Shown piece by piece: positions 27,443 to 38,141 of a stretch of 64,000 nt of DNA. The DNA comes from Sclerotinia nivalis. Its lineage: Eukaryota; Ascomycota; Leotiomycetes; Helotiales; Sclerotiniaceae. Positions within the stretch are counted from its first letter, which is position 1; every line of letters starts with the position of its first letter. Made by a program: the position numbers and the translations under genes. The stretch lies in contig JAPEIS010000005.1 of the NCBI GenBank assembly GCA_029531795.1, positions 2,416,001 through 2,480,000 on the forward strand. The letters are read 5' to 3'. Below the pieces are notes generated by a model. That model saw only the letters and a program-made list of their open reading frames with translations. It was not told the origin of the DNA and searched no databases.

Positions 27443-28138
27443 TCACATCCCCCGCCCTCGACACTTCTCACAATCACACTCAAACCCGTAAAATCTCTTC
27501 AACCCCTTTACCCCATGTCCATAATCCACCGTAATTTCTTCTCCCATTTCAATATGCCTGATACTGAAATATTTCATCCTTCCCTTCCTATCCGCATCCT
27601 CTTCCCATCTATATCCTGAGTTTGCCACACAAGCATGATTAAACCTACTGGCCGTCTCAAAAACGCCCGTGGATAAGTTCTCCACTTTACCTACCCCAAA
27701 TCCATTACTATACAAAATGCTTCGGTTTCTGGATTCTCGTGGGTTTGCCTGATAAGCATGAAGTGACAGGAATGCTGCTTTGTGAGAAGGGGATAATGCG
27801 GCTACTAAAGCGTCCAGGGGGTCTTGACGTGTCCCTGTGTCGGTGAGGATGACAAGAGGCTTTTCGCTTAAGAGAAGAGTGTTAGGCGGTATGGGACAGA
27901 GAGCAAATATACCAAGGCCACCTTTGGGAGAAGTACGGACTTCGATTAGGGTGCCAATGGTCTCCGGAACCCGAAGAGGAGGTTCTTCTGAGAAGGCAGG
28001 GGGGTTCATGAAGGGCTTGGAGGCTGATGTACCAACTGGACTCCGCCTAGATGTCGCTGTCGAAACCGTAGAAGTTGTTGATATCGGAGTAGGAACGCTA
28101 ATCTTGCGGGGTTTGGGTGGGGATTGCGCAATGATCAT
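27443..28138 (-). CDS. SET-domain protein with cysteine-rich post-SET motif
   Basis: Likely protein-lysine methyltransferase or SET-fold protein; substrate unknown. The only in-frame ATG before the conserved part is at 28138 (MIIAQSPPKP), giving about 231 aa. Residues 1-60 are Ser/Thr/Pro-rich. The SET core starts at about residue 65 (IEVRTSPKGGLGIFAL, the conserved 'GxG' strand) and continues through RFNHACVANSGYRW (NHxC cofactor motif) and GEEITVDYG. It ends with FECDCEKC, a post-SET zinc-type cysteine cluster. There is an acceptor-like ACTTCAG just upstream of the ATG, so a short upstream exon is possible. The compact form resembles fungal TPR-less SET proteins of the SMYD/SET5 class. Confidence 0.85.
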   Translation of the reverse strand: MIIAQSPPKPRKISVPTPISTTSTVSTATSRRSPVGTSASKPFMNPPAFSEEPPLRVPETIGTLIEVRTSPKGGLGIFALCPIPPNTLLLSEKPLVILTDTGTRQDPLDALVAALSPSHKAAFLSLHAYQANPRESRNRSILYSNGFGVGKVENLSTGVFETASRFNHACVANSGYRWEEDADRKGRMKYFSIRHIEMGEEITVDYGHGVKGLKRFYGFECDCEKCRGRGM

Positions 28139-28951
28139 AGTCGGATCTGAAGTAAAAGTTATTAGTAGGTATTCCAAGGCTATTCATGTACAACGATGTT
28201 CTAGATAATATAATTTCTGAATGATGCTGTCTTCGATGATCTAGGGTTTATAATGAGATATTCTTTTTGAAAACTTTTTTTATAACAGTAAGCGATAGGT
28301 GATCAAGCATTATGTAACCTTACAAGCGCTGCAATATGACATACGTGGCTTTATTTATTTCAAAGGCTAGCAAACACAATAAATGGCATGGCATAGCGAA
28401 GAGATTTCGGATAAAGACAAAAAACCCGAAGCATGCAGAATGTGACCATCAAAACCACCGGAATCAGTGCATTTTACCCGAACATCACTATGTAATCTAA
28501 ATTCGCTGGATTTCAGACTCTCGGGGGTGGTTTTCTTGTGATTGCTCCGTGGGGCCTGAAGAAGGCACGTAATTGTGTTCGGCTTCCAACAGATCTCGCG
28601 GAGCACAAGTTGGATGAGGATTACCGAGCCAATAAAGAGTTAACGGAAGCTGGAACTTAGGACGTTGCTCTACTTGCTCGCATGCATTGCCTCAACAGTA
28701 CGGAGTAAGGTCAAAAGATAATGGCACTTGCCTGGAACAGTTCAAAAGAAGTGGCGATAACAGCCACTAACATCCAATTGATCGACTTATGAAGTTTGGA
28801 CTTAATTCCTCGTCCGGTCCAGAAATGCGATTTCATGTCATACCAGTATAGTCGTACATGTAAACCCCAGTCGCGCGTTCCATACGCTGGTCGAAAATGC
28901 TGCAAAAACCCCAACGCCTATGCTGCCCCAGAATCCGGGTGAAAACCATGG
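28139..28951. other. Intergenic between the SET and CMC1 genes
   Basis: About 0.8 kb containing the SET gene promoter and the CMC1 3' flank. The short minus-strand frames (28367-28606, 28711-28914) show no supporting features. Confidence 0.45.
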
Positions 28952-29499
28952 TCACCTATGCCGATCTTTGCTAAGTTGTCCTTCATCCCTCTTGGGAAAT
29001 CCACCAACTCTTTCTGCCTTCCTCATTATTTCTTTACCTTTGTCGCCCTCTCTTTCTTCGGCTGGCAGACCCCACCATTCCCTATGGAACTTCTCTTGCT
29101 CTTTCCTCCTCGCCTCTTTTGCTTCACGGTCCCTCTGTCTTTGTAATCTCAGTGAAAACCACTCTTCTCTGGCTGCATCCTTTTCTGATTGTGTGGCATG
29201 CGTTATCATGCAGTTGTTCATCGCTCGATTTTGTTCCCTGCATTTGAATGGAGCAGTAAAGGTTCTTCCGAGAGCGCACTCTGCGAACGCTAAATTCCAT
29301 CATCAGTCAGAATTTGTCAAATATATACATAAGAATACAAACTCTTAATCTCTGCCGCACAATAACTCCGCACTCTTGTATGGTAAACTTCTTGGACTTG
29401 GGCTTCTTGTGCTGCGGATAATGGTAAAGGATTTCGTGATGGCATAGGTAGTCTAGGTGCCTTTTCTACCTCCTCCTTTTGTGAAGACATAGCTGCCAT
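28952..29499 (-). CDS. cmc1: CMC1-like twin CX9C cytochrome c oxidase assembly protein
   Basis: Intermembrane-space protein of the Cmc1 family that helps assemble cytochrome c oxidase. Exons 29343-29499 and 28952-29289 join across a 53-nt intron (donor GTTTGT, acceptor ATTTAG) to 164 aa. The twin motifs are visible: C47-x9-C57 (SYCAAEIK then TFAEC) and C69-x9-C79 (FKCREQNRAMNNC), forming the helical-hairpin disulfide fold imported by Mia40. A charged Arg/Glu/Lys-rich helix follows. The start is the ATG at 29499 (MAAMSSQ); a second ATG lies three codons later. It is divergent from UTP11, with 285 bp between the start codons. Confidence 0.88.
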
Positions 29500-29784
29500 T
29501 TGAAATTAATTGAAGAAAAAAAAATCACAAATCGAGGCTTGTGAGACAGAATTATACTTCACTCCGTCATTCAGAGAAAATCGAATGTTCTGAGGTAGTT
29601 TCCCTAAGTTGAACTAGTTTATCTTAGCGTGAACGATAACCCCTTGTCGAAATTTTAATAAATCGGAGGAATCTCAATCAAGAAAAACATCCAACAGAGA
29701 GCAACGCAACTTCACCAGAACCAGACAAATTAATTTTAAATCACAAACATTGTCCTCAATCTGAACCTGCGCAATAATTACACA
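29500..29784. promoter_or_regulatory. Shared divergent promoter region, CMC1 and UTP11
   Basis: The only sequence between two oppositely oriented start codons, so it must hold both promoters. It contains CGAAATTTTAATAAA near 29,648-29,662, resembling an A/T-rich RRPE-type ribosome-biogenesis element; that resemblance is weak. Confidence 0.5.
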
Positions 29785-30591
29785 ATGGATAAAGCGAGTA
29801 AATCCGTCCGCGATGGGCGTACCTATAAGGAGAGGTCACAACCCGAAGAGCGCAAACGATGGGGACTTCTTGAAAAGCACAAGGTATGAAATTCGTGAAT
29901 TATTACTGCTAAATACTAATCAAATTTGTAGGATTATTCTGCCAGAGCGCGCGATTTCAATAAGAAGAAAGCGAAGCTTAAGGTTCTTAAGCAAAAAGTG
30001 CTCGAGAAGAATCCTGATGAGTTTTACTTTGGAATGGTGAACAAGAGGGGTCCTGTAAAAACCGGCAAAAAATACACAGGAACTGTGAATGGAGATCGAG
30101 GCAATCAGGTTTTGGATCAGGATGCTGTGCGCTTGTTCAAGACACAAGATTTGGGTTACGTACGGACGATGAGGAATAAGGCATTGAAGGAAGTTGAGGA
30201 ATTAGAAAAAAGAACCGTGGGCATTAAGGGACGTGGAAAGAAAATTGTATTTGTGAAAGATGAAGAAGAGCAGAAAGAAAAGGTGGGAGAGGACGTTTCC
30301 GACATGGATATGGATATGGATTTCGATATCGACGAGGACGATGAACACGATGACACAATCAAAGATGAGAATATCGAAGAGGATGTTTCGGCCAAGAATC
30401 TTCGAAAGCTTCAGGAAAAGGAGGCGCATAAGTTGGAAGTCAAATTATTGATTGCACGCCAGCGGCTGAAAGCTCTGACCGACGCCGAGGAGGCTCTGGA
30501 TTTACAACGCGCGAAAATGGCTAAATCATCAACAATCGGCGGCATCAACAAAAATGGGGTTAAATTCAAGATACGAGAACGAAAAAGATAA
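29785..30591 (+). CDS. utp11: Utp11, U3 snoRNP small-subunit processome protein
   Basis: Nucleolar component of the SSU processome needed for 18S rRNA maturation. Exons 29785-29883 and 29932-30591 join in phase 0 across a 48-nt intron (GTATGA..TTTGTAG) to 252 aa. The N-terminal motif is typical: YKERSQPEERKRWGLLEKHK followed by DYSARARDFNKKKAKLKVL and KNPDEFYFGMVNKR. The middle holds an acidic Asp/Glu/Met-rich low-complexity stretch (about residues 155-180), and the C-terminus ends VKFKIRERKR. The CMC1 gene is divergent upstream and a converging gene ends 228 bp downstream. Confidence 0.95.
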
Positions 30592-30818
30592 AATTATTTA
30601 ACTGGCCTTCAGACATGTCGAAAGCTGCATGCTGAAAAGATAATGGCCAAGAGAATCATGCTGGGTTCGAAATCCCTTCATCGACCTGCGATAATAAGAT
30701 ACCCCGAGGATAGCCCAAGGAAGGCAATTAATTACGTTCATATCCGAGCCCAAAATCATATCATAGTCGTGATCATATACCAAAAACGCCAAAGTTTCAT
30801 CCTCTTATCCGAACGCGA

Positions 30819-32426
30819 TTACTTTTTCCTAGTCAAACATTTGCTGAGCCCAATTATAATAGCTGCGATTGCTTTCACTGCCATCTTCACGATCCAAGCC
30901 ATGGCCTTCACCATCATCCAGAGCAAGCCGCAAAACCCTGGAACCTTTTCCTTGTCTTTGACCTTTTCTTTCGTCGGGACCATCTTGTATTTTAGGCTCT
31001 CTTGACTTTCTATATCCAGTTCCATTTGTTCCCCCCTCAAAAATGATTTCCTCTTTGATTTTGGAGTATCTGGCTGTATTGGTGCGCCAGGGGGTGCCTC
31101 AAATCTCTCAATATGCATCCTTTTCTCCTCGTCCATCGCAGCCAGCATGACAGCGGCGATCGCTACATCCACGATATAGAAAGCATCTATTCTGGCAGCT
31201 ACCCCTGTATCGATTTCCAAGAATCCTGTTCCACTACCATCTCTCACCAAACGCACAAGATTGTGTGGTAGTTCTGGATGCTCAAGCGTATATTCAACTC
31301 TGGACCAAGCTGGTGATGAATTTATCGCTATGAGAAATGGAGTGCTGACTGCAGGATGCCTGAGGTAAAATTTCTTAGTATCATCGTCCCACAACAATCG
31401 TCCGCACTCTCGCTCGGCTGCTGCCAAAACTAAGGCACCGTCTGCCATATTTGATCGTCCAGCCAGATCGACTGCCATACTTGAGGCTGCATGGGGGTAT
31501 AGAAGAGCTACCAGGCCGTCATTTGGTGGCAAGCGGCGCGAATATTCCTCGAGCGTCGTGATTAATACTTCCATTTGAGAATCGGCCCTAGGAAATACCC
31601 CACTCTTTGGGGATTGTGACTTCCTCGGGGATTTGGCAGGGTTTTGCCTTGTCATCGTTACCTGAGCTGAAGTTGAAGTCGGATCAAGACGCAATGTGTA
31701 AAAAGGCTGAGTAGCGGAAGAAAGAGTGTGGATAGGTTCTTTTACTGCGCTATTCATTTTCATAATGAACTTTTGACCTTCAGATGCCGATGCTTTCCAT
31801 CCATTGGTGACTTTCCATAGTTCCTTCAATTCGGCGGAGGTTGATGGTTCAGGCCATGTCTCGTCTTGAAGGCCTCTTCCAAACTGACCAGGTGATTGTG
31901 GGCCTAACGACATTGGACTGCCCATACCGGGGCTTACCTCATTGATTCCGGGGGAGTATGGTTGTCGACTGATAGCATTCTGTGGAATGTGTCGGGGGCT
32001 CTGCTGTGTTGGGTAATATTGTTGATATTCTAATGGAAGTTCGGGATTATATCGAGGGAATATGGATCTCATTACTGGCTCTTCTCGATGGTGGTGCTGA
32101 CTATATCTGGATGAATTACTGTTGCTTCTCACAAGTGTAGGTGCTTCCGAAAATGAAGTGTGAGACCTCGGACGTTCAGATGCAAGCACGGCTGGAGGGG
32201 GTATGTTCATGGGCAATGCTCTTCCATCTTGCGGAGTTTGGCGACCGCCAAATGGTAATTGCCTTCCATCGACGAACATATCAAGCGACTGCGAACGATT
32301 CGCAGGACCCAGATCAAATGTGGACGTCGGAAGGTTTCGCTCATCGCTGTTACTTTTCCAAGTTTTCTTCTTGGATGGTGGAGGTGGAAATAATTGCAGA
32401 CCCATACTGACTGGTTTATCTGACAT
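30819..32426 (-). CDS. Conserved Pezizomycotina protein ('acetylserotonin methyltransferase-like') with hydrophobic tail
   Basis: Single-exon gene of 535 aa from the ATG at 32426 (MSDKPVSMGLQLFPPPPSKK); the frame continues upstream with another ATG at 32492, so a longer start is possible. Residues about 1-205 are Ser/Pro/Gln-rich and disordered-looking. A globular region follows (ELKELWKVTNGWKASASEG, then MEVLITTLEEYSRRLPPN and GALVLAAAERECGRLLWDDD). The last 30 residues are hydrophobic with periodic Lys (GFCGLLWMMVKAMAWIVKMA, ending TRKK), which could be a tail anchor. Proteins of this kind are often labelled 'acetylserotonin methyltransferase-like' in ascomycete genomes. I see no SAM-binding motif, so no enzymatic role is claimed. 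Confidence 0.85.
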   Translation of the reverse strand: MSDKPVSMGLQLFPPPPSKKKTWKSNSDERNLPTSTFDLGPANRSQSLDMFVDGRQLPFGGRQTPQDGRALPMNIPPPAVLASERPRSHTSFSEAPTLVRSNSNSSRYSQHHHREEPVMRSIFPRYNPELPLEYQQYYPTQQSPRHIPQNAISRQPYSPGINEVSPGMGSPMSLGPQSPGQFGRGLQDETWPEPSTSAELKELWKVTNGWKASASEGQKFIMKMNSAVKEPIHTLSSATQPFYTLRLDPTSTSAQVTMTRQNPAKSPRKSQSPKSGVFPRADSQMEVLITTLEEYSRRLPPNDGLVALLYPHAASSMAVDLAGRSNMADGALVLAAAERECGRLLWDDDTKKFYLRHPAVSTPFLIAINSSPAWSRVEYTLEHPELPHNLVRLVRDGSGTGFLEIDTGVAARIDAFYIVDVAIAAVMLAAMDEEKRMHIERFEAPPGAPIQPDTPKSKRKSFLRGEQMELDIESQESLKYKMVPTKEKVKDKEKVPGFCGLLWMMVKAMAWIVKMAVKAIAAIIIGLSKCLTRKK

Positions 32427-34219
32427 AATGGAAACAAATCTTGCAATATTACAATTTCGATAATTTAATACAATTTTTCTCCCGGCGCACATATCAAGAA
32501 TATAGGAGCACGACAACTACACATATATACATCAAAACCTCATTTTTGACAACGCCATAAATCCCCGGTTCATGCAGCCCAAAATAAAAAGTTCCCGGAG
32601 ACGATCAATTCTGCGGCCGTGCTGGAAATAGATTTCGGACGTGCCTTACCGCTATAAATCGACGAATTCGATTGATCCGAATTATTTTGTGCGCGGGGAA
32701 GAAAATCTTGTTAGCGCCAACATGTACTGTGACAGCTATTGTGATTGGTGGTGCAGCATTTCTGGGCGCTTCGAATAACCAACGAAAGCTCAGAACCTCA
32801 ACTACCTTGTACCTCAATCACAAACACCATTTTCTAGTGGATCGGAAGATTTTTATTTATGGAAATGTGAGGGGTTTGCTTTTATGGTCTTATCGTGTTA
32901 TCTTACTATTTTGGTTGGTTTGTGAAACATATCCATTGATTCATCCAAATTCTGTTCAATACTGCTCGCCGAATAGGAAACATTTGACTTTGACCCTTAA
33001 AATTACTATAAGGGTTGACCAATGATTGTAAGATTTCAACAAGCCTTGGGAGACATCGTCGAGGAATTAATGATACTTGAGGGTACTACTGACATCATCA
33101 GCCTTAAACGATGATCAGCGTGGCTCAGTGAATGGGGAACTAAAAGCTTTGAGCGGACAAGTATAAAGAGCTGCTCTTTTCTCCTCAAATGTTTTTGAAG
33201 GTTGGGGCGGTGTATCAAGTAAGATTTTTATCGATCTTGACAATATCGATGCTTCTACAAGTATCGTGCAAAATAAACAATGAGGATTCTCCACAACGTC
33301 CAGTCATCTATTTACATACCTATTGGTTCGCCATCAAAGTACATGATGCAGATGGTCAATTTTTCGGCCGGGTCGGACAGTCGTGTCCTCAATTGGGCTG
33401 GTTGTTGAACGCCTCTCGGCCGCTTCTAAACACGGGTCTCGACGCTCAAACATGTACCGTATAAACGGATCTTGATAGTGCTGGACCGTCGGTTTCGGGT
33501 CATGATAGCCTCGAAACATCTCATCACTCATCAATGACAATGACAAGTGTTTCCGGCATCAACACAACAACCGTATATATTTACAGGCTTTCTCAATCTA
33601 CTGAGACACGAAATTCGAGGTACATTCCTGGATCTATGTGCGGAAATATACCTTGAATCTGTTGATTAAATGCCCAGATACTTTTGATCAGTTGCCATAG
33701 TCCGGACTGCAGTCCAACAATTACCAGTTGCTGAACCTAGGATTGATCTGGAATATTCAACTGATATGGGACAATCAATTCATTTTAGAAGTTGTCACGG
33801 GGAATATACTACTATATAAACCCAATTAACCACTCGGTAAGAGTGGCGTCACTTTTATCGTGATAGAAGTCAAGTTCTGCTAACTCACAGCATTTTAGGT
33901 CATAAGGTTTGAACTGTTGTTTGAACCATTGGAAATCCCGATGACGCTCCCTATGAAGCTAATGTATCATCATCATCATCTTGCACGATGAAATTATCAG
34001 GAGCTACAACAAGCTAAGAAAATCACCGTGGTTTCGATTGTAAGCAGCACAGTCAGGGGCTACCAATAGTTTTGATCGCGAGAAATTCACAGAAATCTAT
34101 TCATAAACAAACAACTTCTTTGCGTCATTATTCAAACCAGAGTCTTCATTAATTCCTCCCATCAGTTCGACTCGAACGCCACCACGGCTTGCTACTTATG
34201 ACGCCGCTACCAACTTGAC
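32427..34219. other. Intergenic, no supported gene
   Basis: About 1.8 kb. The stretch next to 32426 is promoter sequence. A 65-codon minus-strand frame at 33334-33531 looks protein-like but has no splice partner or family match. A short CAT(CATCATC) run lies near 33,967-33,980. Confidence 0.45.
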
Positions 34220-35499
34220 CTAGTAGGCTGTGTAACCGTCGACGGTGAATCCAAAGCTGTGCCCGATTGTGTAATGGTTTCCTTGCTCATCGTATTGCCC
34301 GGTCTCGATCGCTCTGTCAGATCCGTAGGAAACGGTGAAATATGTGCAAGTACTGTAACATTGGGAAGTCAGTAATTGCCAATCAGGGGACTTTTTGAAG
34401 TAAAATGTGGAAGCAAGACTGAATAAGGAGATGAGAGGGGCTCAGGGAATAAAAAGGGGATCTTACAATACTCCATTCTGTCCATTCTCGTACAAGATAT
34501 AAGACACGAAGAACGCACAACCAGGGTTACTCTTTGCACTGCATGCGGCCGCACAGACAGTTGGATCATAAGGCTGAGTCTGAGGGAAAGCCTCCACTCC
34601 CACTATTCATGGATTAGTAAAATTCCTACGGGCTCCACTTCGCGGGAATTCCTTGGTACTTACTATATGTTGTAGTGTTGGCGGGGGCATTAATGGTAGT
34701 AGTTCTAAACTCTTGTACTCCTCCATATCCCGGGATTGCTGGTGGAGCAACCGCATTATATGCGTTCGAACCAGCAATCACAACTTGGAAATCAGCTTGG
34801 AACTGGCCACTGTTTCTAGCCAATGAAGGATCCAACAAGCCACCGAATAGTGAACATTTTATAAGTGTTTGGGATGGAGGATTTGGACAATCATCTGCGT
34901 CTGGTGCGACGGTTGGATCTCGCTCGAAGACTAGGGTCATCAGCTTTTGCGCAAAAATTAGTAGAACAGCACTTACAGATATTGAAAGAAGTGCAGCCCT
35001 GTATGTCATTGCATGCATTGGCGCAAATGGCAGGATCGTAAGACGTGACAGAGTCGGAGATATATGTCAAGTATGTGGCGGATTTACCAGCGGCCTGAAC
35101 ATTTTGGAAGCCATCGACACGAACATAGCCTGGAGGAGTCACCGCATTCAGTGCTGCATCGGAAAGATTTGTATCTGCTTCGAAAGCTGCCGCGGTGTCC
35201 GGACTGTTGACCCTAGGTCCATTTCCGGCAGGCAAGGCAGCGCAAGTACTTGGACAAGTGCTGCGCTTATGTCTACGATTGATCACGGCGACAGATGCGG
35301 TAGCGGCTGCAACAGCAGCATCTGCTACAGATGTTGGATTGTATGTTATACTCGCTGTCACAGTGTTTCCGGCGGGAGCTCCTCTAGCAGGAGCAGTGGG
35401 AACGGCTTTATATGCTGAAATATCGAGTGTTCGAGGTTTGAGGAATGGGTTGGCTGTGGCTACAGCTAAAAGAGCCGAGAAAGCAATTGTTGATTTCAT
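34220..35499 (-). CDS. Secreted two-module cysteine protein, function unknown
   Basis: Four exons (34977-35499, 34664-34930, 34467-34602, 34220-34352) join to 352 aa; introns have donors GTAAGT, GTAAGT and GTAAGA. The ATG at 35499 starts a signal peptide (MKSTIAFSALLAVATANPF). After an Ala/Thr/Val-rich stretch and a basic site (INRRHKRSTC), two related modules appear. The first has SYDPAICANACNDIQGCTSF, then ERDP and IKCSLFGG. The second has YDPTVCAAACSAKSNPGCAF, then SYILYENGQNG and LTCTYFTVSYG. The C-x3-C...G-C pattern is PAN/apple-like. Such proteins occur in many plant-associated ascomycetes without an assigned function. It is probably extracellular or wall-bound, with several N-glycosylation sequons (for example APANTTT). 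Confidence 0.8.
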
Positions 35500-36724
35500 T
35501 TTGGCAGAATCTGTTGTTCTGATTGCGGAAAAGATGATATTAAAGAAATGAAGATTGAAGCTCGTGTTGATCTGATTCTTTCTGGCGAGATCTGCAGATG
35601 TGAGGCTCTTTATACTTTTTTCATAGTCCACAGTCACCTCGTTCTATCTGGGTGCCCATTTTCCAGCTGAACGCATTCAGCTTCCTTGCCACTTCTAAAA
35701 CAGTACATGGCCATTCAAAAATACAAAAAGCGATGCTATTCTCATCATTTCACCCCCAAGATTGTTCTCAATTGAGGGGCATTTTTATGCCTCACAGAAA
35801 CCCAAGAAAACCAAAAGTGGAAGCCTGGGCTAAAATGATACTATCCCCACGGGTTGAGAGATGACAGGTCTCTTCAAAGGTCACATTTTGATCCGTTTCT
35901 ATCGTTTACTTCCTTTCTTCGAATGAAATAGCAATACTTTTGACGCCACATAAATTAAGAAGACCTGAAAAGGTGTTGTCTGACACGGCGAAGTCCACAA
36001 AGATTCACAAAGTGGGAGGACATGGAGCGTGCACTCATCGCACGTTTTGTTAAAACGGGTCACTGGTGCACGTACATTCATCAATGTACCGAGCGAGTAC
36101 AACGCGAAAATCCGAGTCAAATTTTACTTCATGCATGTGGCTCGATATTCTCATTTAACATATCAATAAAAACAAATAGATAAAGACTGAATGGGGAGGG
36201 TATCGACCAAAACCCCTTTCTCATACCTCAATGCTACTTCGAAAAGCAAAGTGAGGTCTATTTTGGAAAGCCAAGTCTTTCATTTTGTCGTTTTTCAATG
36301 AACGTAACATCGATGGATAATGACCATGAGGCCATGGCAAGAATATTTCAACGTCTTAAGGTGTGGGTAAAGGTTAAGGCTGAACAATATTTGAATTTCC
36401 TGCTAACCTAATAAGTCAATAGTCGTGTTATGTAGACAGGGCTAGATATTTATTACCAAGGAACCTCCAATTTGACAAAATCTTAGCGTCACCAGGGCCC
36501 CATGTACACTGCGGGTCCTCAACACACCTTCGCGAGCATCACACATCGGGTACGGCCCGTACAGGTACTTTGAAAGCTTGCAGGATACTCTATCTTATCA
36601 GGAAACAGGTTGTGGTGATCGCTTGAAGCATTGTGCTATAATGTGAAATTTCCTCGAGCTTTGTCTGAGTTTTGATAGTGCAAGTCTTCATCTTAGCATT
36701 TATTTTTCCTCTATTTCAGCGAAA
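35500..36724. other. Divergent spacer between the secreted-protein and GH16 genes
   Basis: About 1.2 kb upstream of both neighbouring genes, which are transcribed away from it. No distinctive element or further gene recognised. Confidence 0.5.
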
Positions 36725-38141
36725 ATGCAGAGAGCTACTTCTCAAATCACTACTTCGAAGAGTACCCCTCAATCTGAGGAAAACAGCCGTGCACAAACTC
36801 CTGTGGGTACTTCCAACCCGTTCGCTACACCTCCATACTCAAGACCTGCCTCGACAATCGGGGCTCGATCTGGGTTCCAGTATGCCGAAGTTCCTGGAAC
36901 GGGATATTTTCGATCTCGTCGCGTCCGCAAAGCAGATGCCGTACCTCTTCCTATGAACAAGAAGGCAAATAAGGAGGCACTTTTATGGGTTTTCCCCCTC
37001 TGCGGCTTGCTTCTAGGATTAGGTCTAACTGGCCTCATTATCTACTTGAAAATAGCTAGTATTACACACCACAAGTACTGTCCAGTTCTGTCAGAAGACT
37101 TTTCCTCTGGTACTTTGGATCCTAACATTTGGACAAAAGAAGTTCAAGTGGGTGGTTATGGGTTAGTTTCTTCCCTTACGTACATGCTTTCAGATTCTGA
37201 CAATCAATCAACACAGAAATGGTCAATTTGAGCAGACCACGACAGATGCCGAAAACCTATTCATTCAAGATGGCCAGTTGTACATTAAGCCTACAATCCA
37301 AGATGCATCGTTGGTTACCACCAACAGTATCATCAACCTCACGGCCGATGGAACTTGCACAACCACCTCCAATATCTTTCTCAATTGTGTCACTTCTACA
37401 AACACAACCAACGGGACTATCGTGCAACCAGCCAAGTCTGCTCGCATCAATACCAAGCTTGGTGCTACCATTAAGTACGGGAAAGTGGAGGTTAAAGCCA
37501 AACTCCCGAAAGGAGATTGGCTCTGGCCAGCCATTTGGATGCTGCCGGTCGAGGATACCTACGGAGCCTGGCCACAGAGTGGTGAAATCGATATTATGGA
37601 ATCTCGTGGCAACAACTACACCTACAGTCTTGGTGGCAACAATTTCGTATTCAGCTCTTTGCATTGGGGCCCCGATGAAGCGAGCGATGCATACAAAAAA
37701 ACTACCAACGTGAGAGCTGCCTTGCATTCCGAGTTCGGTGATGATTTTCACCTTTACGGCTTGGAGTGGACCGAGAAGTTTATTTTTGCATACATTGATA
37801 ATACACTGCGCCAAGTCATGTATTGGCCGTTTAAGAAGCCATTGTGGCAGCAAGGAAATTTCCCCTTGAGTGATGTCAATGGGACAGCGATTGTGGATCC
37901 GTGGTCACAAACTGGCCGAAAAAATACCCCGTTCGATCAAGAATTTTATCTTATCTTGAACGTTGGTGTTGGGGGGCAGAATGGCTGGTTCCTGGATGGT
38001 GCAGATGGAAAACCATGGGTTGATGGAAGCCCATCTGCAAAGCTTGATTTCTGGAGAGCCCGAAACGAATGGCTTCCTACATGGGAGAAGAATGGACAAA
38101 TGATTGTGGACCAAGTGCAGATGTGGCAACAGTGTGATTGA
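36725..38141 (+). CDS. GH16 family beta-glucanase/transglycosylase-like, type II membrane protein
   Basis: Glycoside hydrolase family 16 protein, probably acting on beta-1,3-glucan at the cell surface. Exons 36725-37161 and 37217-38141 join to 453 aa across a 55-nt intron (GTTAGT..ACACAG). A cytosolic Ser/Pro-rich N-terminus of about 85 residues is followed by one transmembrane helix (ALLWVFPLCGLLLGLGLTGL), so the catalytic domain lies outside. The domain shows FEQTTTDAENLFIQDGQLYI, GKVEVKAKLPKGDWLWPAIW and the catalytic motif GEIDIMES, with both glutamates and the central aspartate intact. Later blocks are HLYGLEWTEKFIFAYID and FYLILNVGVGG. N-glycosylation sequons are frequent. The pattern is closest to GNBP-like or fungal endo-1,3-glucanase-like GH16 members rather than Crh enzymes. 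Confidence 0.92.

Noticed and set aside
30640..30720. GGGTTCGAAATCCC resembling a tRNA T-arm
   Set aside because: The loop has one base too many, and no matching acceptor, anticodon or D-arm could be placed around it.
32672..33025. 117-codon + strand frame beginning MIRIILCAGKK
   Set aside because: Hydrophobic runs but no family signal; lies in a promoter-like spacer.
33334..33531. 65-codon minus-strand frame (MSDEMFRGYHDPKPTVQHYQ...)
   Set aside because: Protein-like composition, but no recognised family, splice partner or flanking signals; too short to claim.
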